Assembly (NCBI RefSeq): GCF_036014215.1
Contig: NZ_CP107921.1
Span: 4,843,501-4,907,500, forward strand
Direction: 5' to 3'
DNA from: Streptomyces sp. NBC_00440
GTDB lineage: Bacteria > Actinomycetota > Actinomycetes > Streptomycetales > Streptomycetaceae
Length of the DNA stretch: 64,000 nucleotides
In this document: one piece after another, positions 17,962 through 29,208 of the stretch
How the letters are laid out: each line of letters opens with the position of its first letter
Numbering within the stretch: position 1 is the first letter of the stretch
The notes under the pieces: model-generated
Told to the model about the DNA's origin: nothing
Database searches by the model: none
The model's input: the letters and a program-made list of their open reading frames with translations, nothing else
Program-made: the position numbers and the translations under genes

Positions 17962-18465
17962 GTGCCGGGACCGACCGTTGCCGCGGCGGGCCGAGCGGTT
18001 CTCGCCGCGAGCCAGACGGGCCACGCAAGTCATGCGAGTCACGTGGGGCACGCAAGGTATGCAGATTACGCGGGCCACGCTGAGAGCTCCGGGTACTCGG
18101 ACTACTTCCACATGTACTCGGTCGTCGGTGTCATCGCGGTCGTCGGCGTGCTCTTCGTCGCCGTGGCCTTCGGCGCCGGACGGCTGCTGCGGCCCGTGGT
18201 GCCGACCCCCGAGAAGCTGCTGACGTACGAGTGCGGCGTCGACCCCGTCGGCGAGGGCTGGGCGCACACCCAGGTCCGCTACTACGTCTACGGCTTCCTC
18301 TACGTGATCTTCGCGGTGGACTCGATCTTCCTCTTCCCGTGGGCGACGGTCTTCGCGGCCGACGGATACGGGTCGGCGACGCTGGTGGAGATGTTCATCT
18401 TCCTCGGTTTCCTGGCCGTGGGACTGCTCTACGCATGGAAGAAGGGCGTCCTCGAATGGACGTGA
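17962..18465 (+). CDS. nuoA: Complex I subunit A (second cluster)
   Basis: 167 residues from GTG 17962, with three transmembrane helices and the NuoA signature [14 protein letters not shown] near residue 85 and [11 protein letters not shown]. NuoA is a membrane-arm subunit near the quinone site. Typical NuoA is about 120 residues; the extra N-terminal ~45 residues are His/Ala/Ser-rich ([11 protein letters not shown]) and look like an expanded repeat. The ATG at 18112 would give a standard-length protein, but lacks a ribosome site, and [10 protein letters not shown] just upstream of it reads as conserved family sequence, so the upstream GTG is favoured. First gene of the nuo operon; its stop overlaps nuoB by 10 bp. 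Confidence 0.85.
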   Translation: MPGPTVAAAGRAVLAASQTGHASHASHVGHARYADYAGHAESSGYSDYFHMYSVVGVIAVVGVLFVAVAFGAGRLLRPVVPTPEKLLTYECGVDPVGEGWAHTQVRYYVYGFLYVIFAVDSIFLFPWATVFAADGYGSATLVEMFIFLGFLAVGLLYAWKKGVLEWT

Positions 18466-19091
18466 CGAACCCCGTCGATCTGCCGGACCCGCAGCTGCCC
18501 AGCAGCCAGGCGCAGACCGGCCAGCTGCCGGAAGCCGCCGGCCCGCAGCGGCTGGGCGTGCTCTCCCGGCTGGCCCCCGAACCCATGAAGGTGGTCCTCA
18601 ACTGGGGCCGCCGCTACAGCCTGTGGGTCTTCAACTTCGGCCTCGCCTGCTGCGCCATCGAGTTCATCGCGGCCTCCATGGCCCGGCACGACTTCATCCG
18701 GCTCGGCGTGATCCCGTTCGCGCCGGGCCCCCGCCAGGCCGACCTGATGATCGTCTCCGGCACGGTCACGGACAAGATGGCCCCCGCGGTCAAGCGGCTG
18801 TACGAGCAGATGCCCGAGCCGAAGTACGTCATCTCCTTCGGCGCCTGCTCCAACTGCGGCGGCCCGTACTGGGACTCGTACTCCGTGACCAAGGGCGTCG
18901 ACCAGATCATCCCCGTCGACGTGTACGTACCCGGCTGCCCGCCCCGCCCCGAAGCGCTCCTCCAGGGCATCCTGAAGCTCCAGGAGAAGATCGCCAGGGA
19001 GTCGCTCGGCGAGCGCTACTCCGCGCCCTCCACCGCCCAGTTGACCAGCGGCCTCATCAGCCCGCCGCCGGTACCGGGGGCGGGACGGTGA
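18456..19091 (+). CDS. nuoB: Complex I subunit B (second cluster)
   Basis: 211 residues. It carries all four Cys ligands of the terminal 4Fe-4S cluster N2: the CC pair in GLACCAIEF, the Cys in FGACSNCGG and the Cys in [10 protein letters not shown]. NuoB sits at the junction of the arms and passes electrons to quinone together with NuoD, which this cluster lacks. A ~40-residue Pro/Gln-rich head precedes the conserved core. It overlaps nuoA by 10 bp and nuoC by one base (TGATG). Confidence 0.95.
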   Translation: MDVTNPVDLPDPQLPSSQAQTGQLPEAAGPQRLGVLSRLAPEPMKVVLNWGRRYSLWVFNFGLACCAIEFIAASMARHDFIRLGVIPFAPGPRQADLMIVSGTVTDKMAPAVKRLYEQMPEPKYVISFGACSNCGGPYWDSYSVTKGVDQIIPVDVYVPGCPPRPEALLQGILKLQEKIARESLGERYSAPSTAQLTSGLISPPPVPGAGR

Positions 19092-20431
19092 TGCAGGTGA
19101 CGCACCCGTACGACCGGCTCCCCGAAGCCGCCACCGAACTCTTCGGCGAGGAAGCCACCGCCGGGCACAGCTACGACCTGCTCACCGTCGACGTACCGGC
19201 CGCCTCCTGGCTCGCCGCCCTGGAGACCGCCAGAGACCGGCTCGGGTGCACGTACTTCGACTGGCTGTCCGCCGTCGACGAACCGGACACCGGCTTCCGG
19301 GTCTGCGCCCACGTCGTCGCACTCGAAGGCCGTACGGTGCGCCGCCTGCTCGTACGCACCACGGTCCCGCACACCGCACCGGTCCTGCCGTCCGCCGTCG
19401 CGGTCTACGCGGGGGCGAGCTGGCACGAACGCGAGACGCACGAGATGTTCGGCGTCACCTTCACCGACCACCCGCACCTGGTGCCGCTCCTGCTGCCCGA
19501 GGGCTTCGAAGGCCACCCGCTGCGCAAGGACTTCGTCCTCGCGGCCCGCGTCGTGAAGGCCTGGCCGGGCGCGAAGGAGCCGGGGGAGTCCACGGCCGGG
19601 CACGGCGCGGGAGCCGGTGGTGCGAAGCGCCGCCAGATGCTGCCGCCGGGCGTCCCCGACCCCAACGAGTGGGGCCCGCAGAAGGGCCAGCTCCCCCCGG
19701 CCCCGGCCCGCCCGGCACGCGCCGCACGCGCGGCGGGCGACCGCCCGGCCCGGCGCGCCCGCAGCGTGAACGAGGGCTCCACAAGCCAGTCACCGGCCAC
19801 GGCGGGGAACGGGGAGCCCCAGGCCCAGGCCCCAACTGCCCAAGGCCCGGCCGATAGCCCGACTCCCGGTCAGGTCCAGGCCGGGGGAACGGCACCGGCG
19901 ACTGCGGCGGAGACTCCCGCTTCGTCCCCCGGGACACCTGCTGGGAGGACGCCCGCCGGGCGCACACCGGCGGGTCCTCGGCGGAGCCGGAGCGTGTCCG
20001 AGGGGTCCACATCCCAGCGGGCGGCCGAGCCCACGCCCCCGGCGGCCCCACCCGCCCCGGCGGGCAGCGACGACGCGCCCTGGCGCAACGCCCGCCCGGC
20101 CTTCGAGCCGCCGCAGGGGCCGGCCACGGGGGAGGAACCCAGCGGGGCCCCGGCGACCGAGGCCTCGGCCGCGGAGGGCGGGTCGACGGAGGACGGGTCG
20201 ACCACCGAGAAGGCACCTGAGCGCGAGCCCGAGACAGAGCCCGAGCCCGAGACAGAGCGCGAGACAGAGCCCGAGCCCGAGCCCGAACGCGAAACCGGCC
20301 CTGAGCCCGCGGCAGAGCCCGAAACCGCGCCCAAGTCCGAAACCGCACCCGGGACCGACCCCAACACCCGTCCCGGCCCCCGTCCCGACACCCCTCGTCC
20401 CGATACCCCCGCCGGAGGCGATGCCGCGTGA
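19091..20431 (+). CDS. nuoC: Complex I subunit C with very long disordered C-terminus (second cluster)
   Basis: 446 residues, twice the usual length. Residues 1-160 are the NuoC 30-kDa domain, with the signature WHERETHEMFGVTFTDHP near residue 112 and EGFEGHPLRKDF. From about residue 165 to the end the protein is low complexity: Pro/Ala/Gly-rich, with two copies of R(A/S)RSV(N/S)EGSTSQ (near residues 220 and 297) and a closing stretch of Glu-Pro-Thr dipeptides. No part of it resembles NuoD, although in some bacteria nuoC and nuoD are fused. It starts at ATG 19091 and overlaps nuoH by 4 bp (GTGA). Confidence 0.93.
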   Translation: MQVTHPYDRLPEAATELFGEEATAGHSYDLLTVDVPAASWLAALETARDRLGCTYFDWLSAVDEPDTGFRVCAHVVALEGRTVRRLLVRTTVPHTAPVLPSAVAVYAGASWHERETHEMFGVTFTDHPHLVPLLLPEGFEGHPLRKDFVLAARVVKAWPGAKEPGESTAGHGAGAGGAKRRQMLPPGVPDPNEWGPQKGQLPPAPARPARAARAAGDRPARRARSVNEGSTSQSPATAGNGEPQAQAPTAQGPADSPTPGQVQAGGTAPATAAETPASSPGTPAGRTPAGRTPAGPRRSRSVSEGSTSQRAAEPTPPAAPPAPAGSDDAPWRNARPAFEPPQGPATGEEPSGAPATEASAAEGGSTEDGSTTEKAPEREPETEPEPETERETEPEPEPERETGPEPAAEPETAPKSETAPGTDPNTRPGPRPDTPRPDTPAGGDAA

Positions 20432-21396
20432 ACGACGTACTCGACGTCGCCATCCGGTTGGTCATCGTCTTTGTCGCCTTCCTCGTCCTCCCGCTGCTCG
20501 TGGGGCAGGCCGAGCACAAGGTCATGGCCCATATGCAGGGCCGCCTCGGCCCCATGTACGCGGGCGGATTCCACGGCTGGGCCCAGCTCGTCGCGGACGG
20601 GGTGAAGTTCGCGCAGAAGGAGGACATCGTCCCGGCGGATGCCGACCGGCGGATCTTCCAACTCGCCCCCGCCGTCGCCCTGCTCCCGTACCTGCTCGTC
20701 CTGCTGGTCATTCCGGTCGGGCCGGGCGAGGGCGCCGTCGGGCAGGTCGTCGACGCGGGGATCTTCTTCGTGCTGGCCGTGATGGGCGTCGGTGTACTCG
20801 GCTCGCTCATGGCGGGCTGGGCGTCGGCCAACAAGTTCTCGCTCCTCGGCGGAATCCGTACCGCCGCGCAGCTCCTCGCGTACGAACTGCCGATGCTGCT
20901 CGCCGCGGCCTCCGTAGCGATGGCGGCCGGAACGGTCTCCCTGCCCGGCATCCTGGACGCGTTCGCCTGGTGGTGGATCCCGTGGCAGATCGTCGGTGGC
21001 CTGGTGTTCTTCACGGCGGGGCTCGCCGAACTCCAGCGCCCGCCCTTCGACATGCCCGTCGCCGACTCGGAGATCATCTTCGGCGCCTACACCGAGTACA
21101 CGGGGCTGCGCTTCGCGCTCTTCCTGCTCTCCGAGTACGCGGGCATCGTCATCCTCTGCGGTCTCACCGCTGTGCTCTTCCTCGGCGGCTGGCACGGCCC
21201 CTGGGGCAGCGACGGACTCGGCTGGGTCTGGATGCTCCTCAAGACGGCCGTCCTGGCCTTCGGAGTGATCTGGCTCCGTGTGACCTATCCGCGGCTCCGT
21301 GAGGACCAGCTCCAGAAGCTGGCCTGGACCGTACTCATCCCGCTGGCCCTCGCGCAGATCGCGCTCACCGGCATTGTGAAGGTGGCGATCAGCTGA
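20428..21396 (+). CDS. nuoH: Complex I subunit H (second cluster)
   Basis: 322 residues with eight hydrophobic segments and the NuoH hallmarks [14 protein letters not shown] in the first loop, [19 protein letters not shown] and [15 protein letters not shown]. NuoH forms much of the quinone-entry channel. Start GTG with GGAGG nine bases upstream. It follows nuoC directly, where nuoD-E-F-G would lie in a 14-gene cluster. Confidence 0.96.
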   Translation: MNDVLDVAIRLVIVFVAFLVLPLLVGQAEHKVMAHMQGRLGPMYAGGFHGWAQLVADGVKFAQKEDIVPADADRRIFQLAPAVALLPYLLVLLVIPVGPGEGAVGQVVDAGIFFVLAVMGVGVLGSLMAGWASANKFSLLGGIRTAAQLLAYELPMLLAAASVAMAAGTVSLPGILDAFAWWWIPWQIVGGLVFFTAGLAELQRPPFDMPVADSEIIFGAYTEYTGLRFALFLLSEYAGIVILCGLTAVLFLGGWHGPWGSDGLGWVWMLLKTAVLAFGVIWLRVTYPRLREDQLQKLAWTVLIPLALAQIALTGIVKVAIS

Positions 21397-22046
21397 TGCC
21401 TCCCGTTCCCGGTTCCGGTCTGGCCAAGGGCCTGGCCGTGACGCTCCGCACCATGACCAAGAAGACGGTCACCGCGCAGTACCCGGACGTCCAGCCCGAA
21501 CTCCCGCCCCGCTCCCGCGGTGTCATCGGGCTGTTCGAGGAGAACTGCACCGTCTGCATGCTCTGCGCCCGCGAGTGCCCCGACTGGTGCATCTACATCG
21601 ACTCCCACAAGGAGACGCTCCCGGCGGCCGCGCCGGGCGGACGCGAGCGCAGCCGCAACGTCCTCGACCGCTTCGCGATCGACTTCGCGCTCTGTATGTA
21701 CTGCGGTATCTGCATCGAGGTGTGCCCCTTCGACGCGCTGTTCTGGTCCCCGGAGTTCGAGTACGCGGAGACCGACATCCACGAACTCACCCACGAGCGC
21801 GACAAGCTCCGCGAGTGGATGTGGACCGTGCCGGCGCCCCCCGCGCTCGACCCGGCCGCCGAAGAGCCCAAGGAGATCGCCGCCGCACGCAAGGCGGCGG
21901 ACAAACTCGAAGCCGCCGAGCAGGCAGCGCAAGCCGCACAGGCCGAGCAGGCAGCGCAGACCGGGCAAGCAGCGCAGACCGGGCAAGCAGCACCGGGCGA
22001 GCAGAGCCACCCGCGCAACCAGCAGGAGCAGGAGGGGGAGGCGTGA
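21396..22046 (+). CDS. nuoI: Complex I subunit I, 2[4Fe-4S] ferredoxin-like (second cluster)
   Basis: 216 residues with two 4Fe-4S motifs: [15 protein letters not shown] near residue 51 and [12 protein letters not shown] near 98. These carry electrons toward NuoB; in ferredoxin-fed complexes NuoI is a likely docking surface. After residue 165 an Ala/Gln/Gly-rich tail with an imperfect AAQTGQ-type repeat follows, absent from ordinary NuoI. Start overlaps the nuoH stop by one base. Confidence 0.95.
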   Translation: MPPVPGSGLAKGLAVTLRTMTKKTVTAQYPDVQPELPPRSRGVIGLFEENCTVCMLCARECPDWCIYIDSHKETLPAAAPGGRERSRNVLDRFAIDFALCMYCGICIEVCPFDALFWSPEFEYAETDIHELTHERDKLREWMWTVPAPPALDPAAEEPKEIAAARKAADKLEAAEQAAQAAQAEQAAQTGQAAQTGQAAPGEQSHPRNQQEQEGEA

Positions 22047-22705
22047 GTCGCGCAGCAGACGCGGTCGCCTTCGCAGCCGCAGCCCACCCCGGGTTCCTGT
22101 CCCCGACGGGCGTCGAGATCGCGTTCCTCCTCGTCGGCATCGCCACCTTCGGCGCGGCGGTCATCACCGTCACGACCCGGCAGCTGGTACATGCCGCACT
22201 GTGGCTGATCGTGGCCCTCGGCGGTCTCGCCATCGAATACCTGCTGCTGACGGCCGAGTTCATCGCCTGGGTGCAGGTTCTGATCTACGTCGGCTCCGTC
22301 GTCGTTCTCCTCCTCTTCGGACTGATGCTCACCAAGGCCCCCATCGGCCGCTCTCCGGACGCCGATTCGGAGAACCGCTGGGTGGCACTCGCCGTCGCTG
22401 TCGCCGCGGCCGCCGCACTCGTCTGGGTGGTCGTCGACGCGTTCCGTACGACCTGGATCAACCTCCACGGACCGGTACAGGGCTCCACCAAGGCATCCGG
22501 CGAGAGCCTCTTCCGCAACTGGGTCCTGCCCTTCGAAGCGCTCTCCGTGCTCCTGCTGGCCGCCCTGGTGGGGGCGATCGTCCTGTCCCGGAAGAACAGC
22601 GCAGCCGAGAACAGCCAAGCCGAGAACCGCGCAGCCCAGAACAGCGCAGCCGGGACCAGCGCAACCGAGAACGGCGCAGCCCGGAACAACAGGGAGCAGC
22701 GCTGA
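22043..22705 (+). CDS. nuoJ: Complex I subunit J (second cluster)
   Basis: 220 residues. Five hydrophobic segments with the NuoJ features [21 protein letters not shown] and [26 protein letters not shown]. The last ~35 residues after [10 protein letters not shown] are an Asn/Ala/Ser/Glu repeat ([14 protein letters not shown] type), not part of the family. Start GTG overlaps nuoI by 4 bp. Confidence 0.94.
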   Translation: MSRAADAVAFAAAAHPGFLSPTGVEIAFLLVGIATFGAAVITVTTRQLVHAALWLIVALGGLAIEYLLLTAEFIAWVQVLIYVGSVVVLLLFGLMLTKAPIGRSPDADSENRWVALAVAVAAAAALVWVVVDAFRTTWINLHGPVQGSTKASGESLFRNWVLPFEALSVLLLAALVGAIVLSRKNSAAENSQAENRAAQNSAAGTSATENGAARNNREQR

Positions 22706-23159
22706 TGCATCTCGTCTATCCCGCCGTGCTCGCAGCCCTCCTCTTCTGCACCGGGCTGTACGGAGTCCTCGCCCGCCGCAACGTCATCCTGATCCTGATG
22801 TCCGTCGAGCTGATGCTCAACGCCGTCAACCTCAACCTCGTCGCCTTCGACGTATGGCTGCGCGACAAGCTCCACTCCGGGCAGGCGCTCACCCTCTTCA
22901 CGATCGCCATCGCCGCCGCCGAGATCGGCATCGGCCTCGCGATCGTCCTGGCGGTCCACCGGAACCGGGGTACGACGGACATCGACAAGCTCCGCGACAC
23001 CGCCGAATCACCGGACCCCGACGACCCGCACGACCCGGAAGACCCGGACGACCCGCACGGTCCGGATGACCCGCACGGCCCCGATGACCCGCACGGACCC
23101 CACGACCCGGACGACCCCGACGGACCCGAAGACCGCGAGGAGAAGGCAGAGGCTGCCGC

Positions 23160-23163
<4 letters not shown>
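22705..23163 (+). CDS. nuoK: Complex I subunit K with Asp/Pro/His repeat tail (second cluster)
   Basis: 152 residues. The first ~100 residues are NuoK, three helices with the conserved Glu in [14 protein letters not shown] and in [12 protein letters not shown] used in proton translocation. From about residue 107 the C-terminus is a tandem array based on [12 protein letters not shown] (about six units), highly acidic, with periodic His. Standard NuoK ends near residue 100. ATG overlaps the nuoJ stop by one base. Confidence 0.95.
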
Positions 23164-25160
<1,997 letters not shown>

Positions 25161-25163
25161 GCC

Positions 25164-26924
25164 GTGATCGATATCAGCGCATCCGTGATGCAGTTCCTTC
25201 TGGCGTTCATCGTCGCCGCCCCGGTCATCGGCGCCGTCGCCGCACTGCTGCCCGCACCCCCCGGGCTGCGGGGCAGGACACCCCAGCAGGCCGTGCTCCG
25301 CCACGGTGTGATCGTCACCGGCACCGTGCTCATCGCCGCGATCGTCCTCGCGCTCGGCTTCGACCGCGACCACCCGTCGAAGATGCAGGCCACCACCGAC
25401 ATCAGCTGGATCCCGGCACTCCACGTCCGGATCCATCTGGGCACAGACGGCATCTCGCTCCCCCTTCTCGTACTGACCGCGCTGCTGACCTTCCTCTGCG
25501 CGCTCTACTCCTGCTTCAAGCCCCCCGCGGGCCCGTCCCCCAAGGCGTTCGTCGCTCTCGTCCTCCTCCTCGAATCGGGGACGCTCGCCACCTTCGCCGC
25601 CCTCGACCTGGTGCTCTTCTTCCTGGCCTTCGAGATGGTCCTCATCCCGATGTACTTCCTCATCGCCCGCTGGGGCGGCGCCGAACGCACCGCCGCCGCC
25701 TGGAAGTTCATCGTCTACACCGTGCTCGGCTCCGTCGTCATGCTGCTCGGCATCCTCCTCATCGGCGTGAAGAGCGGCACACTCGACATGGTGGCACTCG
25801 CCACTGACAACGGCCGCGACCTCACCCACACCACCCAGGTCATCGCGGTCCTCGCCATCGCGATCGGCCTCGCCGTGAAGACCCCGATGTGGCCGCTGCA
25901 CAGCTGGCTCCCCGACGCCCACACCGCGGCGCCCACCGCCGGCTCGGTCCTCCTCGCCGGCGTCATGCTCAAGATGGGCACCTACGGATTCGTCCGCATC
26001 GCCCTGCCCATCGCACCCGAAGGCATGCACGCTTTCGCCCCCTACCTCGCGGCCTTCGGCGTCGTCGGCATCATCTACGGATCGCTCGCCTGCCTCTCGC
26101 TCGCCCGGCGAGGAAACAAGGGCGACCTCAAGCGCCTCATCGCCTACTCCTCCGTCGGCCACATGGGCTTCGTACTCCTCGGCATCGCGTCGATGACCCC
26201 CACCGGCGTCAACGGCGCGCTCTTCGCCAACATCGCCCACGGCCTCATCACCGGGCTGCTCTTCTTCCTCGTCGGCGCGCTCAAGGACCGGTACGGCACC
26301 GCCGACCTCGACACGCTCGCCGGCGCCACCGGCGCCGCCCTCTACGGCCGGGCACCCCGGCTCGGCGGCCTCGTCGCCTTCGCCGCCGTCGCCTCGCTCG
26401 GCCTGCCGGGACTCGCCGGGTTCTGGGGCGAGATGCTCACCATGTTCGGCGCCTTCGACCCGGCCAGGGGGCTCAGCCGCCCCGCCTTCCTCACCTTCAT
26501 GTCGCTCGCGGCCCTCGGCACCCTGCTCACGGCCGCGTACCTCCTCCTCGTCGTACGCCGCGTCTGCATGGGCAGCGCCCCGCAGACCACACCCGACGCA
26601 GGCGACGCACAGGAATCCCGAGAACCCCGGCAACCCCAGCCCGCCCCCGCCGAGCCACCCGCAGCCGCCGCGGCCCCCGCACCCGGCAGCAGCCGGCATG
26701 CCGAGGGCCACGAGGACCGGCACGCCGATGGCCACGGGCCCAAGGGCATCCAGGACGTCCAGGAGATCAAGGGCAGCCAGGAGATCCAGGACGTCCAGGG
26801 TTACGAGCTCGCCACCTGGAGCCCGCTCGTCGCCCTCACCGTCCTCGCCGGTCTGTGGCCCGCGGCCCTCCTCGGCCTGACCGACCCGGCCGTGCAGAAG
26901 CTCCTCGCAGGAGGCAAGGCATGA
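25164..26924 (+). CDS. nuoM: Complex I subunit M, antiporter-like (second cluster)
   Basis: 586 residues against about 510-530 usual. Pumping features are present: FFLAFEMVLIPMYFLI, VKTPMWPLHSWLPDAHTAAPTAGSVLLAGVMLKMG. Before the final helix (about residues 475-555) there is an extra hydrophilic insertion with Pro/Ala repeats, a His-rich EGHEDRHADGHG stretch and an IQDVQ.IKGSQEIQDVQ duplication. The reading frame continues normally into WSPLVALTVLAGLWPAALLG. Start GTG 25164 follows nuoL by 3 bp. Confidence 0.95.
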   Translation: MIDISASVMQFLLAFIVAAPVIGAVAALLPAPPGLRGRTPQQAVLRHGVIVTGTVLIAAIVLALGFDRDHPSKMQATTDISWIPALHVRIHLGTDGISLPLLVLTALLTFLCALYSCFKPPAGPSPKAFVALVLLLESGTLATFAALDLVLFFLAFEMVLIPMYFLIARWGGAERTAAAWKFIVYTVLGSVVMLLGILLIGVKSGTLDMVALATDNGRDLTHTTQVIAVLAIAIGLAVKTPMWPLHSWLPDAHTAAPTAGSVLLAGVMLKMGTYGFVRIALPIAPEGMHAFAPYLAAFGVVGIIYGSLACLSLARRGNKGDLKRLIAYSSVGHMGFVLLGIASMTPTGVNGALFANIAHGLITGLLFFLVGALKDRYGTADLDTLAGATGAALYGRAPRLGGLVAFAAVASLGLPGLAGFWGEMLTMFGAFDPARGLSRPAFLTFMSLAALGTLLTAAYLLLVVRRVCMGSAPQTTPDAGDAQESREPRQPQPAPAEPPAAAAAPAPGSSRHAEGHEDRHADGHGPKGIQDVQEIKGSQEIQDVQGYELATWSPLVALTVLAGLWPAALLGLTDPAVQKLLAGGKA

Positions 26925-28435
26925 GCTCCCTCGTCCAGTCCGTCGACTGGCTCGCGATCGCCCCGCCCGTCATCGTCGCCGCGACCGCGCTGATCATCCT
27001 TGTCGCCGACCTCTTCGTCCCCGACCACCGCAAGCCGCTCCTCGGCTGGACCGCGGTCGCCGGACTCGCCGCCGCCGTCCTCATGCTCCTGCCCCTGCGC
27101 CACGGCAGCCGCTCCACCTTCTGCCTCACCACCGGCCACGGAGCCTGCAGCTACACCGCGGACCACTTCACCCTCGCCATCCAGCTGCTCGTACTGGGCG
27201 GCGCCCTGCTCACCGCACTGCTCTCGATGAGCGAGACCGGCGGCGACCGCCTCCCGGCCGGCGAATTCTGGTTCCTGCTGCTCGCCTCCGCCTCCGGAGC
27301 CGCGCTGCTGCCCGCATCGCGGGACCTCGCCACGCTCGTCGTCGCCCTCGAAGTGGCCTCGCTGCCCGCCTTCGCCCTCGTCGGCCTCAAGCGCGGCAAC
27401 CGCCTCTCCTCCGAGGCGGCCCTCAAGTTCTTCCTGTCCTCGGTCACCGCGACCGCCGTCACGCTGCTCGGCGTCAGCTTCGTCTACGCGGCCACCGGCA
27501 CCCTGCACCTCACCGGCATCGCCACCGCCCAGGTCGACCCGCAGCTCAACACCCTCGCCGAGGCAGGAGTCGTCCTCACCCTCGTCGGCTTCGCCTTCAA
27601 GACGGCCGTCGCGCCCTTCCACTTCTGGGTACCCGACACCTACGTCGGCGCACCCCTGCCCATCGCCGCGTACCTCTCCGTCATCGGGAAGGCCGTCGGC
27701 TTCTCCGGGCTCATCCTCGTGACCGTCGTCGCGTTCCCCGGGTACGCCAACATCTGGGGCCCGGCCATCGCCGTGCTGGCCGCCCTCACCATGACCGTCG
27801 GCAACGCCGCCGCCCTGCGCCAGCAGGCCACCCGCGCCCACAGCGCCGTCCGGCTCCTCGCCTGGTCCTCCATCGGCCAGGCCGGATACCTCCTCGTACC
27901 GATCGCCGCCGCCGGCTACACCTCGGACCGCGAAATCGGCTCCACCGTCGCGTACGCCCTCATGTACGCCGTAGTGAACCTCGGCGCATTCGCCACTGTG
28001 GCCCTCGTCGCCCGCTCCCGCCCCGGCAAACGCCTGAGCGACTACCGCGGCCTCTGCGCCACGCGGCCCTTCACCGCCCTGGCCCTCGCCTTCTTCCTGC
28101 TCTGCCTGGCCGGACTGCCCCCCGGCATCATCGGCCTCTTCGCCAAGGTCACCGTCTTCCAGAGCGCGGTCGACGCGGGCCTCGGCTGGCTCGCCGTCAT
28201 CATGGCCGTCAACGTCGTCATCGCCTTGTACTACTACCTCCGCTGGACGGCTGTGCTGTTCCGCACACCCCGGACCGACACGGCCCCGGCCGGGCCCGCG
28301 ACCGGCGACACCCGCCCCGGCCTGCGCATCCCCGTCCCGCTCACCCTCACCGTCGCACTCGCGGCCGCCGCCGGAGCCGTACTCTCCGTCGACCCCCAGC
28401 TGGTCCTGCACTTCGCGTCCGGCAGCCTCTTCTGA
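26921..28435 (+). CDS. nuoN: Complex I subunit N, antiporter-like (second cluster)
   Basis: 504 residues with 14 hydrophobic segments; core motifs LVVALEVASLPAFALVGLKR and FKTAVAPFHFWVPDTYVGAPLP mark NuoN. It is the last nuo gene of this operon and has no extra low-complexity tail of note. ATG 26921 overlaps nuoM by 4 bp (ATGA) and has AGGAGG nearby at 26909-26914. A 160-bp gap follows before mscL. Confidence 0.96.
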   Translation: MSSLVQSVDWLAIAPPVIVAATALIILVADLFVPDHRKPLLGWTAVAGLAAAVLMLLPLRHGSRSTFCLTTGHGACSYTADHFTLAIQLLVLGGALLTALLSMSETGGDRLPAGEFWFLLLASASGAALLPASRDLATLVVALEVASLPAFALVGLKRGNRLSSEAALKFFLSSVTATAVTLLGVSFVYAATGTLHLTGIATAQVDPQLNTLAEAGVVLTLVGFAFKTAVAPFHFWVPDTYVGAPLPIAAYLSVIGKAVGFSGLILVTVVAFPGYANIWGPAIAVLAALTMTVGNAAALRQQATRAHSAVRLLAWSSIGQAGYLLVPIAAAGYTSDREIGSTVAYALMYAVVNLGAFATVALVARSRPGKRLSDYRGLCATRPFTALALAFFLLCLAGLPPGIIGLFAKVTVFQSAVDAGLGWLAVIMAVNVVIALYYYLRWTAVLFRTPRTDTAPAGPATGDTRPGLRIPVPLTLTVALAAAAGAVLSVDPQLVLHFASGSLF

Positions 28436-28595
28436 GTTTTGCTACGGTCTTCGGCCGGGCGCACACCACGGACGGCGCTCCGGCGCACGCCCCGGGGCAG
28501 AGGCAGTACGACGCCGGAGAGCGGCACCGAAGGCGCGCCGGAGCAGCGCGCAGGACTACCGAAGCCACCGAAACCACCGAATCAAGGAGCAACCA

Positions 28596-29054
28596 GTGCT
28601 GAGCGGGTTCAAAGACTTCATCCTCCGCGGGAACGTCATCTCACTGGCCATCGGCCTCGCCGTGGGATCCGCCTTCACGGCAGTCGTCACCGCACTCAGC
28701 ACCGCCTTCATCACGCCCCTCATCGGCCTCGCCACCAGCTCCGCCATGGGCGACTTCAGCAAGGCCGAGTTCACCGTCGACGGCGCCCACTTCCGCTACG
28801 GCCTGCTCATCAACGCCGGAGTCGCCTTCCTCGTGACCGCCGCGGTCCTCTACTTCTGCGTCGTCGTCCCGCTGGCCAAGATCCAGTCCCGCTTCACCGC
28901 CGACAAGCCCGTCGACATCAAGGCGGCCCTCCGCGACTGCCCGTACTGCTACACCGAGATCCCGGCCGTCGCCTCCCGCTGCGCCCACTGCACCAGCCAG
29001 GTCGAGCCCGTGCCCGAGGCCCTGGCGCTGGTGAAGGTCCCCGCTCAGGGCTGA
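28596..29054 (+). CDS. mscL: Large-conductance mechanosensitive channel MscL with zinc-ribbon-like tail
   Basis: 152 residues. N-terminal amphipathic helix and pore helix GFKDFILRGNVISLAIGLAVGSAFTAVV are typical MscL, followed by the periplasmic loop and second helix (about 78-98). The channel opens at high membrane tension to save cells from osmotic downshock. Where most MscL proteins have only a helical bundle, this one has C115-x2-C118-x10-C129-x2-C132 (CPYCYTEIP ... CAHC), a plausible treble-clef/zinc ribbon facing the cytoplasm. GTG start; AAGGAG at 28584-28589 upstream. Confidence 0.93.
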   Translation: MLSGFKDFILRGNVISLAIGLAVGSAFTAVVTALSTAFITPLIGLATSSAMGDFSKAEFTVDGAHFRYGLLINAGVAFLVTAAVLYFCVVVPLAKIQSRFTADKPVDIKAALRDCPYCYTEIPAVASRCAHCTSQVEPVPEALALVKVPAQG

Positions 29055-29134
29055 CCCACCCGTACGGCGCACACCACGGGCCGCGCGCACAAGGGAACTA
29101 GCCTCCCTCGCCTGGCGTTGACCAGTGAGGGAGG

Positions 29135-29159
29135 GTCCACTGGACAGTGACCAGTGGAC
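29135..29159. promoter_or_regulatory. Palindrome upstream of htpX
   Basis: GTCCACTGG and CCAGTGGAC, nine-base perfect arms, 7-base spacer. A further half-site CCAGTG lies at 29122-29127 and CCACTG at 29164-29169. It is 50 bp upstream of the htpX start. The sequence does not match CIRCE or HAIR boxes; I do not know the regulator. Confidence 0.5.
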
Positions 29160-29208
29160 TGAGCCACTGAGCGAAGGTTCCCCTGCCGCACGACTTGGAG
29201 GGCGTACC

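Noticed and set aside
19570..20431. NuoD hidden in the long NuoC tail
   Set aside because: The tail is disordered, with no NuoD residues or motifs.
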